A DNA stretch of 64,000 nt from Sphaerisporangium perillae (GTDB taxonomy: Bacteria > Actinomycetota > Actinomycetes > Streptosporangiales > Streptosporangiaceae), in NCBI RefSeq assembly GCF_023276435.1, contig NZ_JALLPO010000028.1, positions 62,001-126,000 on the forward strand, given 5' to 3'. The first letter of the stretch is position 1. Each line of letters opens with the position of its first letter. Shown piece after piece: positions 30,268 through 38,113 of the stretch. The translations under genes were made by a program, and so were the position numbers. Below the pieces are notes generated by a model, which was not told where the DNA came from, did not search any database, and saw nothing but the letters and a program-made list of their open reading frames with translations.

Positions 30268-31719
30268 TCAACGTGTGATCGGCCCCACGGCGTCGGGGTA
30301 GAGATCTCCGGCCTGGTCCCCGTCTCCCTCGCGACCGGACCCGCGCCCGTCCCGGATCATCGCCTTGGAGCGCATGAGGAAGTCCGCGAGGTAGCTGTCG
30401 TGCGGAATGCCCGGCCGCATCCAGTAGGTCGGGGTGTCCCCCAGGTAGACGTTGCTGATCGTGGGTTCGTTGACCAGCCCGTCGATCAGCGCCTCGTCAC
30501 GGGTGATCGCGGTCACGACGAGGCTGTTCTTCAGCGGCTCGACACCGTCGTCCCGCGACCAGGGCGCCACCCAGACGCAGGGGAAGCCCAGTTCGATGGC
30601 GGTCTGCGGCGCGTCCGGACGGTCCACCTGGAACACCGCCGGCCGCAGGACCGCGCTGCCGTCGCCCAGATCGTCGACGATGCCGTCGCCGCCGAGCCGG
30701 GCCGTCGTGCCGCGCGCGTGATCCAGCAGGAACCTCTCCATGACCTCCGCCTTGTCCAGAGGCTGCACGGGCAGCACGGCCTCGGCGTCCTCGGGCGGCA
30801 GGCTCGGGATCGCGGACAGCCGCTCGGCGATGGCCTCGGCCACCGGGGTGGGGTCGCCCTCGACGAACACCGCGGTGGTGTTGACGCAGGCCATCCCGCC
30901 GTAGTGGCTGACGGAGTCGACGATGGTGTTCACGTGCGAGGACCAATCGTCGTCACCGGACAGCAGGATCTTGGAGCGTCCCGGGCCCTGCGGCAGCACC
31001 CGCGCGTCCTGGCTGTACTTCCGCATCACGCTGTCGCCGCCGTACACCATCGCCAGGTCCGCGTCGCGGATGATCTCGTCGGCCACGGCGTGGTCGGTGG
31101 GCAGGAACACCACCTGGTCCGCGCCGAAGTCGGCCTCGCGCAGCGCGGTCACCAGCCGGTGCGGGGTGAGCGGCTCCCGCTGGGAGGGACGGACGGCGAC
31201 GCGGTACCCGAGCGCCAGGACCTCCAGCCACAGCGCATGCACCTCCGGCTCGTTGCCAGGGGCGAGCACGGCGAACACGTCACCGCGCCGGGTCCAGACC
31301 GCGTGACCGTGCTCGGTCGCGGGATCGTGCCAGTCGCTGACCGCTCCTTCCGGACGGGCGCGCTGCGTCCCCCGGAAGGCCTCCCGGGCGGCTCGCTCGA
31401 TGGACCTGGTCGCGGCGCGCACCACCGAGATCGGCATCCCCGCGACCCGGCTCACCGCGTGCTGGTAGTCCTCGACGGACAGCCCGTTGATGGTCTCGTT
31501 GGCGAACGCGCGCCCGGCCCGCTCCAGGGCGGCGGCGCGCTCCTCTGGCGGCATGACCCGCGCCTTGTGCAGTGCGGCCACGCTGCGCTCGACGTACAGC
31601 TTCGGCACCAGGCTGAGCTCGGCGACGGGCACGCCGCTGACGTCGGTGACGGTCCGCCGGTTGGCGGTCCGGTAGGGCCCCTTCGGCCCGAGGGCGTCGA
31701 GTTGGATGAGCTCACTCAT
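30268..31719 (-). CDS. LuxC-like acyl/aldehyde dehydrogenase family reductase
   Basis: 483 residues. The ALDH-like fold is shown by DVFAVLAPGNEPEVHALWLE and VRPSQREPLTPHRLV in the cofactor domain, GADQVVFLPTDH, and GGMACVNTTAVFVEG with the probable catalytic Cys. It resembles LuxC/acyl-CoA-reductase-type proteins that occur with 'phenazine antibiotic biosynthesis' adenylating partners. With the upstream activating enzyme it could reduce a carboxylic acid to an aldehyde by way of an adenylate or thioester. ATG 31719 overlaps the partner's TGA by one base (TGATG). The last ~25 residues are charged and variable. The substrate is unknown, and no biosynthetic genes flank the pair. Confidence 0.75.
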   Translation of the reverse strand: MSELIQLDALGPKGPYRTANRRTVTDVSGVPVAELSLVPKLYVERSVAALHKARVMPPEERAAALERAGRAFANETINGLSVEDYQHAVSRVAGMPISVVRAATRSIERAAREAFRGTQRARPEGAVSDWHDPATEHGHAVWTRRGDVFAVLAPGNEPEVHALWLEVLALGYRVAVRPSQREPLTPHRLVTALREADFGADQVVFLPTDHAVADEIIRDADLAMVYGGDSVMRKYSQDARVLPQGPGRSKILLSGDDDWSSHVNTIVDSVSHYGGMACVNTTAVFVEGDPTPVAEAIAERLSAIPSLPPEDAEAVLPVQPLDKAEVMERFLLDHARGTTARLGGDGIVDDLGDGSAVLRPAVFQVDRPDAPQTAIELGFPCVWVAPWSRDDGVEPLKNSLVVTAITRDEALIDGLVNEPTISNVYLGDTPTYWMRPGIPHDSYLADFLMRSKAMIRDGRGSGREGDGDQAGDLYPDAVGPITR

Positions 31720-32819
31720 CAGTAGACCCCCTCGATGACGGTCTCGTTGTCGAACACCGGGACCGGGCTGACGTCGGCGACCGAGTCGCCCATGGTTCCC
31801 GGCAGGGGCTTGATCCGGGTCGCGAGGTCCCGTTCGAGGTTGTTCGGCAGCAGCATGTTCTTGCTGACATGGTTCATCACGACCTGCCCCCGCTCGCCGT
31901 AGGCCACCTCCACGCCGGTCTCCGGATCGACGACCGCGAAGGAGATGTAGGGCGAGAACGGGTCGAAGACCCACGGGTCGCCGTCGGTCAGGCCGGGGCG
32001 CTCGACCGTGCCGCCCATGACCATGGTGCTGGCGTACGTGCCGCGCAGGTCGACGTCCGGGAACACCTCGGTGCGCAGCAGGTGCCGGGTGTCGGCGTCC
32101 ATGTGGGCGCCCGCCCAGAACAGCACCCGGACCTTCCGGTTGATCAGCTCGACGAGCCGGTCCCTGCGCGCGATGCGCTCGAGCAGCGGCGGCGTGGTGA
32201 TCATGATCCCGATGTCCTGGGTCTCCAGCAGGAAGGCGCTCTGGTCGATCAGGTGCTCGGCGTAGCGGTCGGCCTCGTCGATCCGGCCGTCGCGGATGCA
32301 CTTCTTGACCCAGCGCGGGTCCAGGTCGACGGCGAACTTCACGCCTCCGCGCAGCCGCGACTCCCAGGAGGCAAGCGCGCCGAACAGGTGCGGCCCGCTC
32401 GGCCCGAGCGAGAGCCAGTTGACGTCTCGCGGGTCGCCCCGGGAGTCCATGTCGCGCATGGTGAACGCCATCAGGCGGTCCATCCAGTCCTTGAGCATGA
32501 TCACGCGCTTGGGGGGCCCGGTGGTGCCACCGCTCTCGAACACGCCGGCGACCTCGGGGTGCGGTCCGTAGCCCTTGGGGATGAGATCCTCCACGCGCAC
32601 GTCCCGCAGGTCGTCGACCACGTTGGGGAACATCCGCAGATCGGCGAAGCTGTGCACGTCCTGGCACGGATCGAAGTCCAGGGTCTTGGCGCGCTCCAGC
32701 CAGAACGGCGAGCCGGTCTCCGGGTCGAAGTGCCACTGCATGGCCGCCTCGATCAGCTCCCGAGGGTCCGGGGTCTGATCCACCGGGCAGTCGAGGACCG
32801 GATCTGCGTGGTTTGACAT
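31719..32819 (-). CDS. Adenylate-forming LuxE/phenazine-biosynthesis-like protein
   Basis: 366 residues from ATG 32819 with GGGGGGAGG upstream. A single-domain acyl-activating enzyme: VFESGGTTGPPKRVIMLKDW is the P-loop-like A3 motif of ANL/LuxE enzymes, IMITTPPLLERIAR and LFWAGAHMD lie in the acyl-binding half, and YASTMVMGG is the A5-type motif. It lacks the mobile C-terminal lid of full acyl-CoA ligases, as in LuxE and PaaK-short forms. Similar proteins are annotated 'phenazine antibiotic biosynthesis protein'. With the overlapping LuxC-like reductase it forms a split carboxylic-acid reductase. The pair lies on the strand opposite to the flanking tRNA genes and between two identical tRNA-Gly copies. 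Confidence 0.75.
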   Translation of the reverse strand: MSNHADPVLDCPVDQTPDPRELIEAAMQWHFDPETGSPFWLERAKTLDFDPCQDVHSFADLRMFPNVVDDLRDVRVEDLIPKGYGPHPEVAGVFESGGTTGPPKRVIMLKDWMDRLMAFTMRDMDSRGDPRDVNWLSLGPSGPHLFGALASWESRLRGGVKFAVDLDPRWVKKCIRDGRIDEADRYAEHLIDQSAFLLETQDIGIMITTPPLLERIARRDRLVELINRKVRVLFWAGAHMDADTRHLLRTEVFPDVDLRGTYASTMVMGGTVERPGLTDGDPWVFDPFSPYISFAVVDPETGVEVAYGERGQVVMNHVSKNMLLPNNLERDLATRIKPLPGTMGDSVADVSPVPVFDNETVIEGVY

Positions 32820-33101
32820 GCCGCCTCCCCCCGTTGGCAACGCTTTCACGCTATCACCGCAGGTCATGACCACCTTGGGCTGCGCGGTAATCTTCGTCGC
32901 GCAAGGAGAATCCTGGGCGGTGGTTCACCGCCGGGCTCCGTTCCGGTGGAGCGCCTCAGTCGGGCGGCCGGCAAGACCCCGGTGGGCGGCTCCGAGAAGG
33001 CGAGGTTTCCGCTCGCGTCTTCGGGTCCCGGAGGGATCTCGCACGCCCGGGATCCGGTAAGGTGAGATACGCGTCATCGAGGCAGCGCCTCAGGTGATCA
33101 C
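32820..33101. other. Intergenic region upstream of tRNA-Gly copy 2
   Basis: 282 bp with no convincing coding frame. It must hold the promoter of the LuxE/LuxC-like pair (minus) and that of the tRNA-Gly/tRNA-Val pair (plus). A possible -10 (GAGATAC, ~33064-33070) lies ~35 bp before the tRNA. Confidence 0.4.
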
Positions 33102-33174
33102 GCGGACGTGGCTCAGCTGGTAGAGCATCACCTTGCCAAGGTGAGGGTCGCGGGTTCGAATCCCGTCGTCCGCT
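33102..33174 (+). tRNA. tRNA-Gly (GCC), copy 2
   Basis: 73 nt, base-for-base identical to 29999-30071: acceptor GCGGACG/CGTCCGC, anticodon GCC, no encoded CCA. Flanking sequence differs, so the repeat is confined to the tRNA. Confidence 0.97.
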
Positions 33175-33215
33175 CTGATTTCTCGTCGAGGCCTCCCCCT
33201 TGGGGTGCTCATCGA

Positions 33216-33290
33216 GGGCGATTAGCTCAGTGGGAGAGCGCTACCTTGACACGGTAGAGGCCACTGGTTCAATCCCAGTATCGCCCACCA
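33216..33290 (+). tRNA. tRNA-Val (GAC)
   Basis: Acceptor GGGCGAT pairs with ATCGCCC, discriminator A at 33287, followed by an encoded CCA (33288-33290). The anticodon loop CCTTGACACGG gives anticodon GAC. The T-arm is CTGGTTCAATCCCAG. It lies 41 bp after tRNA-Gly copy 2. Confidence 0.96.
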
Positions 33291-33333
33291 CGCTCCACAG
33301 CACGCCAGTTCTGACCTGGTCAAACAGGAGCCA

Positions 33334-33371
33334 AAGCCCCAGCTCCGGCCTTGATCGTGAGTCTGGGGCTT
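33334..33371 (+). terminator. Terminator after tRNA-Val
   Basis: AAGCCCCAG (33334-33342) and its exact inverse CTGGGGCTT (33363-33371) form a 9-bp stem with a 20-nt loop, followed by TCTTGTC. It lies 44 bp after the tRNA CCA end and should end the tRNA-Gly/tRNA-Val transcript. Confidence 0.7.
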
Positions 33372-33745
33372 CTTGTCGCTTCGGGTCATTCGCCGTCTTT
33401 GTCAGCACCGGTGCTGACGTTGTGCTGACCTCTGTCACGAGTCATCCGGATGCAGTCGCGGCCCGTAGCACGGCCCTCTCGGCAGGGGACATGCCCCATG
33501 CAGCTGCGCGTCGCCTACGAGCTGAGCCGCCGGCAGGACGAGCCGATCAGGACCGGCCCGTCCCCGGTGCCGTCGGCCGGCGCGGGCGAGTGAGGGCGAT
33601 CAGGCTCCCCCGGCTGCCCCATCCGCTGAAACGGGCCTTGATCCGCCGTGTTCGCCGGCGCCGCCGTGGTTTGCCATCGCTCTTTTATGAGAGGTGATTC
33701 ATGTGTTAATTTGACGGCCACGATCCGGTTCTGCAAGGGATGGCG
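33372..33745. other. Intergenic region with 18-bp perfect palindrome
   Basis: No recognised gene. GTCAGCACCGGTGCTGAC (33401-33418) is a perfect 18-bp palindrome, followed 5 bp later by another half-site GTGCTGAC (33424-33431). A 31-codon frame (33498-33593, MQLRVAYELSRRQDEPIRTG…) is present but has no family or SD. An AT-richer stretch (33676-33715) probably holds the promoter of the alpha/beta hydrolase gene. The 3' end of tRNA-Val plus palindromes could mark an old integration site, but no integrase remains. Confidence 0.45.
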
Positions 33746-34774
33746 ATGAACGCAGCCCGCTCTCGCACGGTGCGCACCGCGCGCCTGGCGACCCACATCC
33801 GAGAGGCGGGCGACGGCGTCCCGATCCTCTTCGTCCACGGCAACCTGTCCGACGGCTCCGTCTGGGACGAACAGCTCTCCTTGCTGCCCTCCGGCTTCCG
33901 AGGCATCGCCCCCGACCTGCGGGGCTTCGGCGCCGCCGAGGCGGCGCCCGTGGACGCCACCCGGGGCGTCGGCGACTTCCGCGACGACCTGGTCGCACTG
34001 CTGGACGCGCTGGGCCTGGACGCCGTCCATCTGGTCGGCCACTCCCTGGGCGGCGGCATCGTCCTCGATTTCGCCGTCCACCACCCCGGCCGGGTGCTCA
34101 CGCTCACGCCGGTGGCGCCCGTCCCGCCGTACGGCTATGGCGGGACCCGGCGCGACGGCACGCCCTGCGCCCCCGACTACGCGGGCTCCGGCGGCGGCAC
34201 CGCCAACCCCGAACTGGTGAGGCTCATCGCCGAGGGCGACGAGTCCGACGGCAGCCCGCTGTCCCCCCGCAACGTCGTGCGCACCCTCTACTTCCCCGGC
34301 CCCGAGGCGGTCCGCGACGAGGAGGCCCTGCTCAAGGGCATCTTGGCCGCACGGGTCGGCGACGACAACTACCCGGGGACCTCCCTGCCCTCACCCAACT
34401 GGCCGGGCGTGGCGCCCGGGAGCCGCGGCGTGCTCAACGCGATATCGCCGAAGTACTTCCACTGGAGCTCCCTGCCCGGCTCCGGCTGCCGCGCGCCGGT
34501 CCTTTGGGTGTACGGCGACCTCGACGCCATCGTCTCCGACACCTCGATGACCGACCTCGGCCACCTCGGGGCGAGCGGGTACGTCCCGGGCTGGCCCGGC
34601 GCGGAGGCGTTCCCCGCACAGCCGATGGTGCAGCAGACCAGGGACGTCCTCGACCGGTACGGCGACTACACCGAGCACCTCATGAAAGGCACCGGGCACT
34701 TCCCGTACACCCAGCGGCCCGAGGAGTTCGCCGCGCTCCTGCACGCCCACCTGTCGCGGGTGCCCACGGCCTGA
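33746..34774 (+). CDS. Alpha/beta hydrolase
   Basis: 342 residues from ATG 33746 (AAGGG 6 nt upstream; ATG 33740 is an alternative two codons earlier). Fold markers: ILFVHGNLSDGSVWDEQL (oxyanion strand), DLRGFG, the nucleophile elbow LVGHSLGGGIVLDFA, an acid candidate in LWVYGDLDAIVSD, and the catalytic His in KGTGHFPYTQRPEEF. No signal peptide, so cytoplasmic. It is 22 bp upstream of a TetR gene and heads a four-gene run with an acyl-CoA ligase and KASIII-like protein. A thioesterase or lactone/ester hydrolase role in that pathway is plausible. The substrate cannot be read. Confidence 0.88.
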   Translation: MNAARSRTVRTARLATHIREAGDGVPILFVHGNLSDGSVWDEQLSLLPSGFRGIAPDLRGFGAAEAAPVDATRGVGDFRDDLVALLDALGLDAVHLVGHSLGGGIVLDFAVHHPGRVLTLTPVAPVPPYGYGGTRRDGTPCAPDYAGSGGGTANPELVRLIAEGDESDGSPLSPRNVVRTLYFPGPEAVRDEEALLKGILAARVGDDNYPGTSLPSPNWPGVAPGSRGVLNAISPKYFHWSSLPGSGCRAPVLWVYGDLDAIVSDTSMTDLGHLGASGYVPGWPGAEAFPAQPMVQQTRDVLDRYGDYTEHLMKGTGHFPYTQRPEEFAALLHAHLSRVPTA

Positions 34775-34796
34775 CCACGTGATCGGGGGAAGACGC

Positions 34797-35519
34797 ATGC
34801 AGGCATGGCAGGTCGAGGACGAGCCGCCGCCCACCAGCACCCGGGGGCGGCCGCTCTCCCCGAAGGGTGAGCGCACCCGGCGCCGGCTGCTCGACGCGGC
34901 GGAGGAGGTGTTCGCCGGGCTGGGCTACCACGAGGCCTCCATCGTCAAGATCACTGAAGCGGCCGGCTGCTCGCAGGGGACGTTCTACATCTACTTCGAG
35001 GGCAAGCAGCAGATCTTCGACGAGCTGGTGACCGACCTCAACCGGCGGGTCCGCCGGGCGATGTCGGACGGCGCGCGCCAGGGGCGGAGCCGGGCCGAGG
35101 CCGAGAGGCTGGGCTTCAAGGGGTTCTTCCGCTTCACCGCCGAGCACCCGGCGCTGTACCGGATCATCCGGCAGGCCGAGTTCGCCTCCCCCGGCATGCT
35201 CCAGCGGCACTACCGGACGATCGCCGACGGCTACATCGGCGGGCTGCGCGCGGCGATGGCCGCGGGCGAGATCGCGGAAGCCGACCCCGAGGTGCTGGCC
35301 TGGGCCCTGATGGGCGTCGGCGAGCTGGTCGGGATGCGGTGGATCCTGTGGCAGGACGCTCCCGGCACGGTGCCCGACCAGGTCTTCGAGGAGATGTACG
35401 CCTTCGTCCTGCGCGGCCTCGGTGCCGCCGCCTCTCCGTCTGACGGCGTGCCTCCGGCGGCGGGTGCGTCTCGGTCGGCGGGTGCGGAGGCACGCGAACG
35501 TGACCGGGAGGGCCGGTGA
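34797..35519 (+). CDS. TetR/AcrR-family transcriptional regulator
   Basis: 240 residues from ATG 34797 with GGGGGAAG upstream. The N-terminal helix-turn-helix is intact: GERTRRRLLDAAEEVFAGLG and ITEAAGCSQGTFYIYFEGKQ. The ligand domain has FFRFTAEHPALYRIIRQAEF and EVLAWALMGVGELVGMRWIL, typical of the group regulating fatty-acid or acyl-CoA genes. Its stop overlaps the GTG of the acyl-CoA ligase (GTGA), so the regulator is co-translated with the genes it probably represses, with an acyl-CoA as inducer (inference). The last ~30 residues are low complexity. Confidence 0.9.
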   Translation: MQAWQVEDEPPPTSTRGRPLSPKGERTRRRLLDAAEEVFAGLGYHEASIVKITEAAGCSQGTFYIYFEGKQQIFDELVTDLNRRVRRAMSDGARQGRSRAEAERLGFKGFFRFTAEHPALYRIIRQAEFASPGMLQRHYRTIADGYIGGLRAAMAAGEIAEADPEVLAWALMGVGELVGMRWILWQDAPGTVPDQVFEEMYAFVLRGLGAAASPSDGVPPAAGASRSAGAEARERDREGR

Positions 35520-37051
35520 CGATGGCGCTGGGCCGGTGGCCGCGCGACAGGGCACGCGCCACGCCCCGCCGCACGGCGATCGTCTTCGACGGCGCCGAGA
35601 CCTCCTACGCGACGCTGGACGCCCGGTCGGAGCGGCTGGCGGCGGCGCTGCTCGCCGGCGGGCTGCGGCCCGGCGACCGGGTGGCCACCCTGACCGGCAA
35701 CCGCCCGGAGCACGTGGAGGTGTTCTTCGCCTGCGCCAAGGCCGGGCTGATCCTCACCCCGGTCAACGTGCGGCTGACCGCGCCGGAGGTCGCCTACCAG
35801 CTCTCCGACGCCGAGCCGTCGATCCTGCTGGCCTCGCCCGAGTTGCTGCCGCTGGCGGAGCAGGCCCGCGTCGTGTCCGGGCACGCGTGCCCGATCGTGG
35901 AGCTCACGCGGCAGGGCCTCGACTCGCTGGGCACGCGGGCGCCACTGGCCGGTGACCCGGCCGCGAGGCCGGACGGTCTTCCCGGGGACCCGCCGGACGA
36001 CGCCGGGCTGCTGCTCGTCTACACCTCCGGCACCACCGGGCGGCCGAAGGGCGCCCTGCTGACCCACGCCAACTGCTTCTGGACCAATCTGTCCCTCGAC
36101 CGCGGCTGCGAGCTTCGCGAGGACGACGTGGTGCTCCAGGTGCTCCCCCAGTTCCACGTCGGCGGGTGGAACGTCCAGCCGCTGCTCGCCTGGTGGAAGG
36201 GCGCGACCGTGGTGCTGGAGGCGTCCTTCGACGCCGGGCGGGCGCTGCGCCTGATCGCCGAGCGGGGCGTGACCACCATGATGGGGGTCCCGGCGACCTA
36301 CCTGTTCATGGCGACGCACCCCGCCTTCGCCTCGGCCGACCTGTCCGGCCTGCGGCGCGTCGTCGTGGGCGGGGCTCCCATGCCGGAGCCGCTGCTGCGC
36401 GTCTGGCTGGACAGGGGCGTGTCCATCGTGCAGGGCTACGGGCTGACCGAGGCCGCGCCGAACGTGCTGTGCCTGCCCGCGGAGGAGGTCGCCGGCCGGG
36501 TCGGCTGGGCCGGCACTCCCTATCCCCACGTCGACGTGGCGCTGCGCGACGCCGCCACCGGCCGGCTGCTCGACGGCCCGGCGGCTGGGGAACTGCTCGT
36601 GCGGGGGCCGAACGTGTTCGCCGGATACTGGCACGACCCGGCGGCGACGGCGGCGGTCATGGCCGACGGCTGGCTGCGCACCGGAGACGTCGCCGAGCGC
36701 GACGCGAGCGGCTTCTACCGCATCCGCGACCGGGCCAAGGACATGTACGTCTCCGGTGGAGAGAACGTCTATCCCGCCGAGGTGGAGTCCGTGCTGCAAG
36801 GGCATCCGGACGTCGCCGAGGCGGCGGTAGTCGGGGTGCCGGACGACCGCTGGGGCGAGGTGGGGTGCGCGTTCGTCGTGCCGGCGCCCGGGGCCGCGCC
36901 CGCCGTCGACGACCTGGTCGCCTACTGCCGGGGCATGCTCGCCGGCTTCAAGGTGCCGAGGCACGTCAGGCTGGTCGGCCGGCTGCCCCGCTCGGCGGTC
37001 GGCAAGCTGCTGAAGAACGAACTGCGCGGCACGTGGGAGGCGGGCGGGTGA
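35516..37051 (+). CDS. Acyl-CoA synthetase (AMP-dependent ligase)
   Basis: 511 residues. Activates a carboxylic acid to its CoA thioester with ATP. ANL motifs in order: LLLVYTSGTTGRPKGALLTH (A3), VLQVLPQFHVGGWN, YGLTEAAPNVLCLP (A5), GWLRTGDVAERDASGFYRIR (A7/A8 hinge), KDMYVSGGENVYPAEVESVL, and the terminal RSAVGKLLKNELR with the catalytic Lys. Closest in style to medium/long-chain fatty acid or feruloyl-type ligases. It overlaps the TetR gene and the KASIII-like gene by 4 bp on each side, a tight translational unit. GTG 35516 and ATG 35522 are both possible starts. Confidence 0.92.
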   Translation: MTMALGRWPRDRARATPRRTAIVFDGAETSYATLDARSERLAAALLAGGLRPGDRVATLTGNRPEHVEVFFACAKAGLILTPVNVRLTAPEVAYQLSDAEPSILLASPELLPLAEQARVVSGHACPIVELTRQGLDSLGTRAPLAGDPAARPDGLPGDPPDDAGLLLVYTSGTTGRPKGALLTHANCFWTNLSLDRGCELREDDVVLQVLPQFHVGGWNVQPLLAWWKGATVVLEASFDAGRALRLIAERGVTTMMGVPATYLFMATHPAFASADLSGLRRVVVGGAPMPEPLLRVWLDRGVSIVQGYGLTEAAPNVLCLPAEEVAGRVGWAGTPYPHVDVALRDAATGRLLDGPAAGELLVRGPNVFAGYWHDPAATAAVMADGWLRTGDVAERDASGFYRIRDRAKDMYVSGGENVYPAEVESVLQGHPDVAEAAVVGVPDDRWGEVGCAFVVPAPGAAPAVDDLVAYCRGMLAGFKVPRHVRLVGRLPRSAVGKLLKNELRGTWEAGG

Positions 37052-38067
37052 CCCGGGTGCGGCTGGCCGCGACGGCGTCGTACCTTCCCGAGCGGTGGAT
37101 GGGCGCGGCCGAGATCTCCGCGCTGTCGGGCATCCCCGAACAGGTGCTCGCCGGCAAGTTCGGGCTGCGCGGCAAGCACATCGCCGCCCCGGGCGAGCAC
37201 GTCAGCGACATGGCGGCCACGGTGGCGCGGAGGCTGCTGGCCGAGCGCGGCATGGAGCCGAGCGAGGTCGACGCGCTGGTGTACTTCGGCTCAACGTGGA
37301 AGGACTACGAGGTGTGGCACGCCGCGCCGCGCGTCGCCCACCTGACCGGCTGCGACCGGGCGGCCGTCCTGGAGCTGTCCTACGTTTCCTGCGGATCGCC
37401 GGTGGCCGTGCGGGTGTGCCGCGACCTGCTGCGGGCCGAGGACGAGCTGCGCACGGTGCTGGCCGTGGCCGCGTCCCGCGAGTCGTCCCTGATCGACTAC
37501 GGCAACCCGAGGACCCGGTTCGCCTACGACTTCGGGGACGGCGCGGTGGCGGCGCTGTTCGTCAAGGAGACCGGGGACGGCGGGCGGGTCGCCCGGGAGG
37601 TGCTGGGCTGCCACATGATCACGGACGGGTCGTTCTCGCGCGACGTGATGGTCCCGGCGGGCGGCAGCGCCGAACCGGCCAGCCACGACACCGTGCGCGC
37701 CCGGCGGCACCTGCTGGACGTCCCCGACCCCGCCGGGATGAAGGAACGGCTGGACCCGGTCACGCTGCCGAACTTCCTCGCGGCGGCGGACGGGGCGCTG
37801 CGGCGCTCGGGCGCCCGCCGGCGCGACGTGTCGTACCTGTGCGGCATCCACGTCAAGCGCTCGCTGCACGACGCCTTGGTCAAAGAGCTCGGCCTGCCCG
37901 CCGACCGGGCGATGTACCTCGACGACACCGGGCACATGAGCGGCGTAGATCCGCTGTTCGCCCTGGACCGGGCGGACCGGGCGGGGCTGCTCGCCCCCGG
38001 CGACCTCGTCCTGCTCCTCGCGGCGGGCACCGGCTACACCTGGGCCGCGAGCGTCATCCGCTGGTGA
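37048..38067 (+). CDS. 3-oxoacyl-ACP synthase III-like (thiolase-fold) enzyme
   Basis: 339 residues. The KASIII fold runs from VRLAATASYLPERWMGAAEI through the nucleophile site LELSYVSCGSPVAVRVC to CGIHVKRSLHD, where the active-site His sits. In FabH a third residue, Asn, lies in an NTSAAS-like loop. Here the loop reads DDTGHMSGVDPLFAL, with His in its place, as in diverged KASIII enzymes that accept CoA rather than ACP substrates. It is fused by a 4-bp overlap (GTGA) to the acyl-CoA ligase. The ligase, KASIII and alpha/beta hydrolase set suggests a Claisen-type condensation or its reverse on an activated acid. The product is unknown. Confidence 0.82.
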   Translation: MTRVRLAATASYLPERWMGAAEISALSGIPEQVLAGKFGLRGKHIAAPGEHVSDMAATVARRLLAERGMEPSEVDALVYFGSTWKDYEVWHAAPRVAHLTGCDRAAVLELSYVSCGSPVAVRVCRDLLRAEDELRTVLAVAASRESSLIDYGNPRTRFAYDFGDGAVAALFVKETGDGGRVAREVLGCHMITDGSFSRDVMVPAGGSAEPASHDTVRARRHLLDVPDPAGMKERLDPVTLPNFLAAADGALRRSGARRRDVSYLCGIHVKRSLHDALVKELGLPADRAMYLDDTGHMSGVDPLFALDRADRAGLLAPGDLVLLLAAGTGYTWAASVIRW

Positions 38068-38113
38068 CCCGCCCCCGGCCGCGCCCTCCCCGTTCCTCCG
38101 GGGCCGGCCCCCG

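Noticed and set aside
33241-33438. Minus-strand frame ending GDTGIEPVASTVSR
   Set aside because: It is the antisense of tRNA-Val, a well-known spurious translation; the upstream residues match nothing.
33498-33593. 31-codon ORF in the gap after tRNA-Val
   Set aside because: No ribosome site, no family, and within chance expectation.
33746-38067. Call the operon an OleABC olefin/beta-lactone cluster
   Set aside because: OleD is absent and the KASIII and ligase look closer to generic families. Kept only as a speculative finding.
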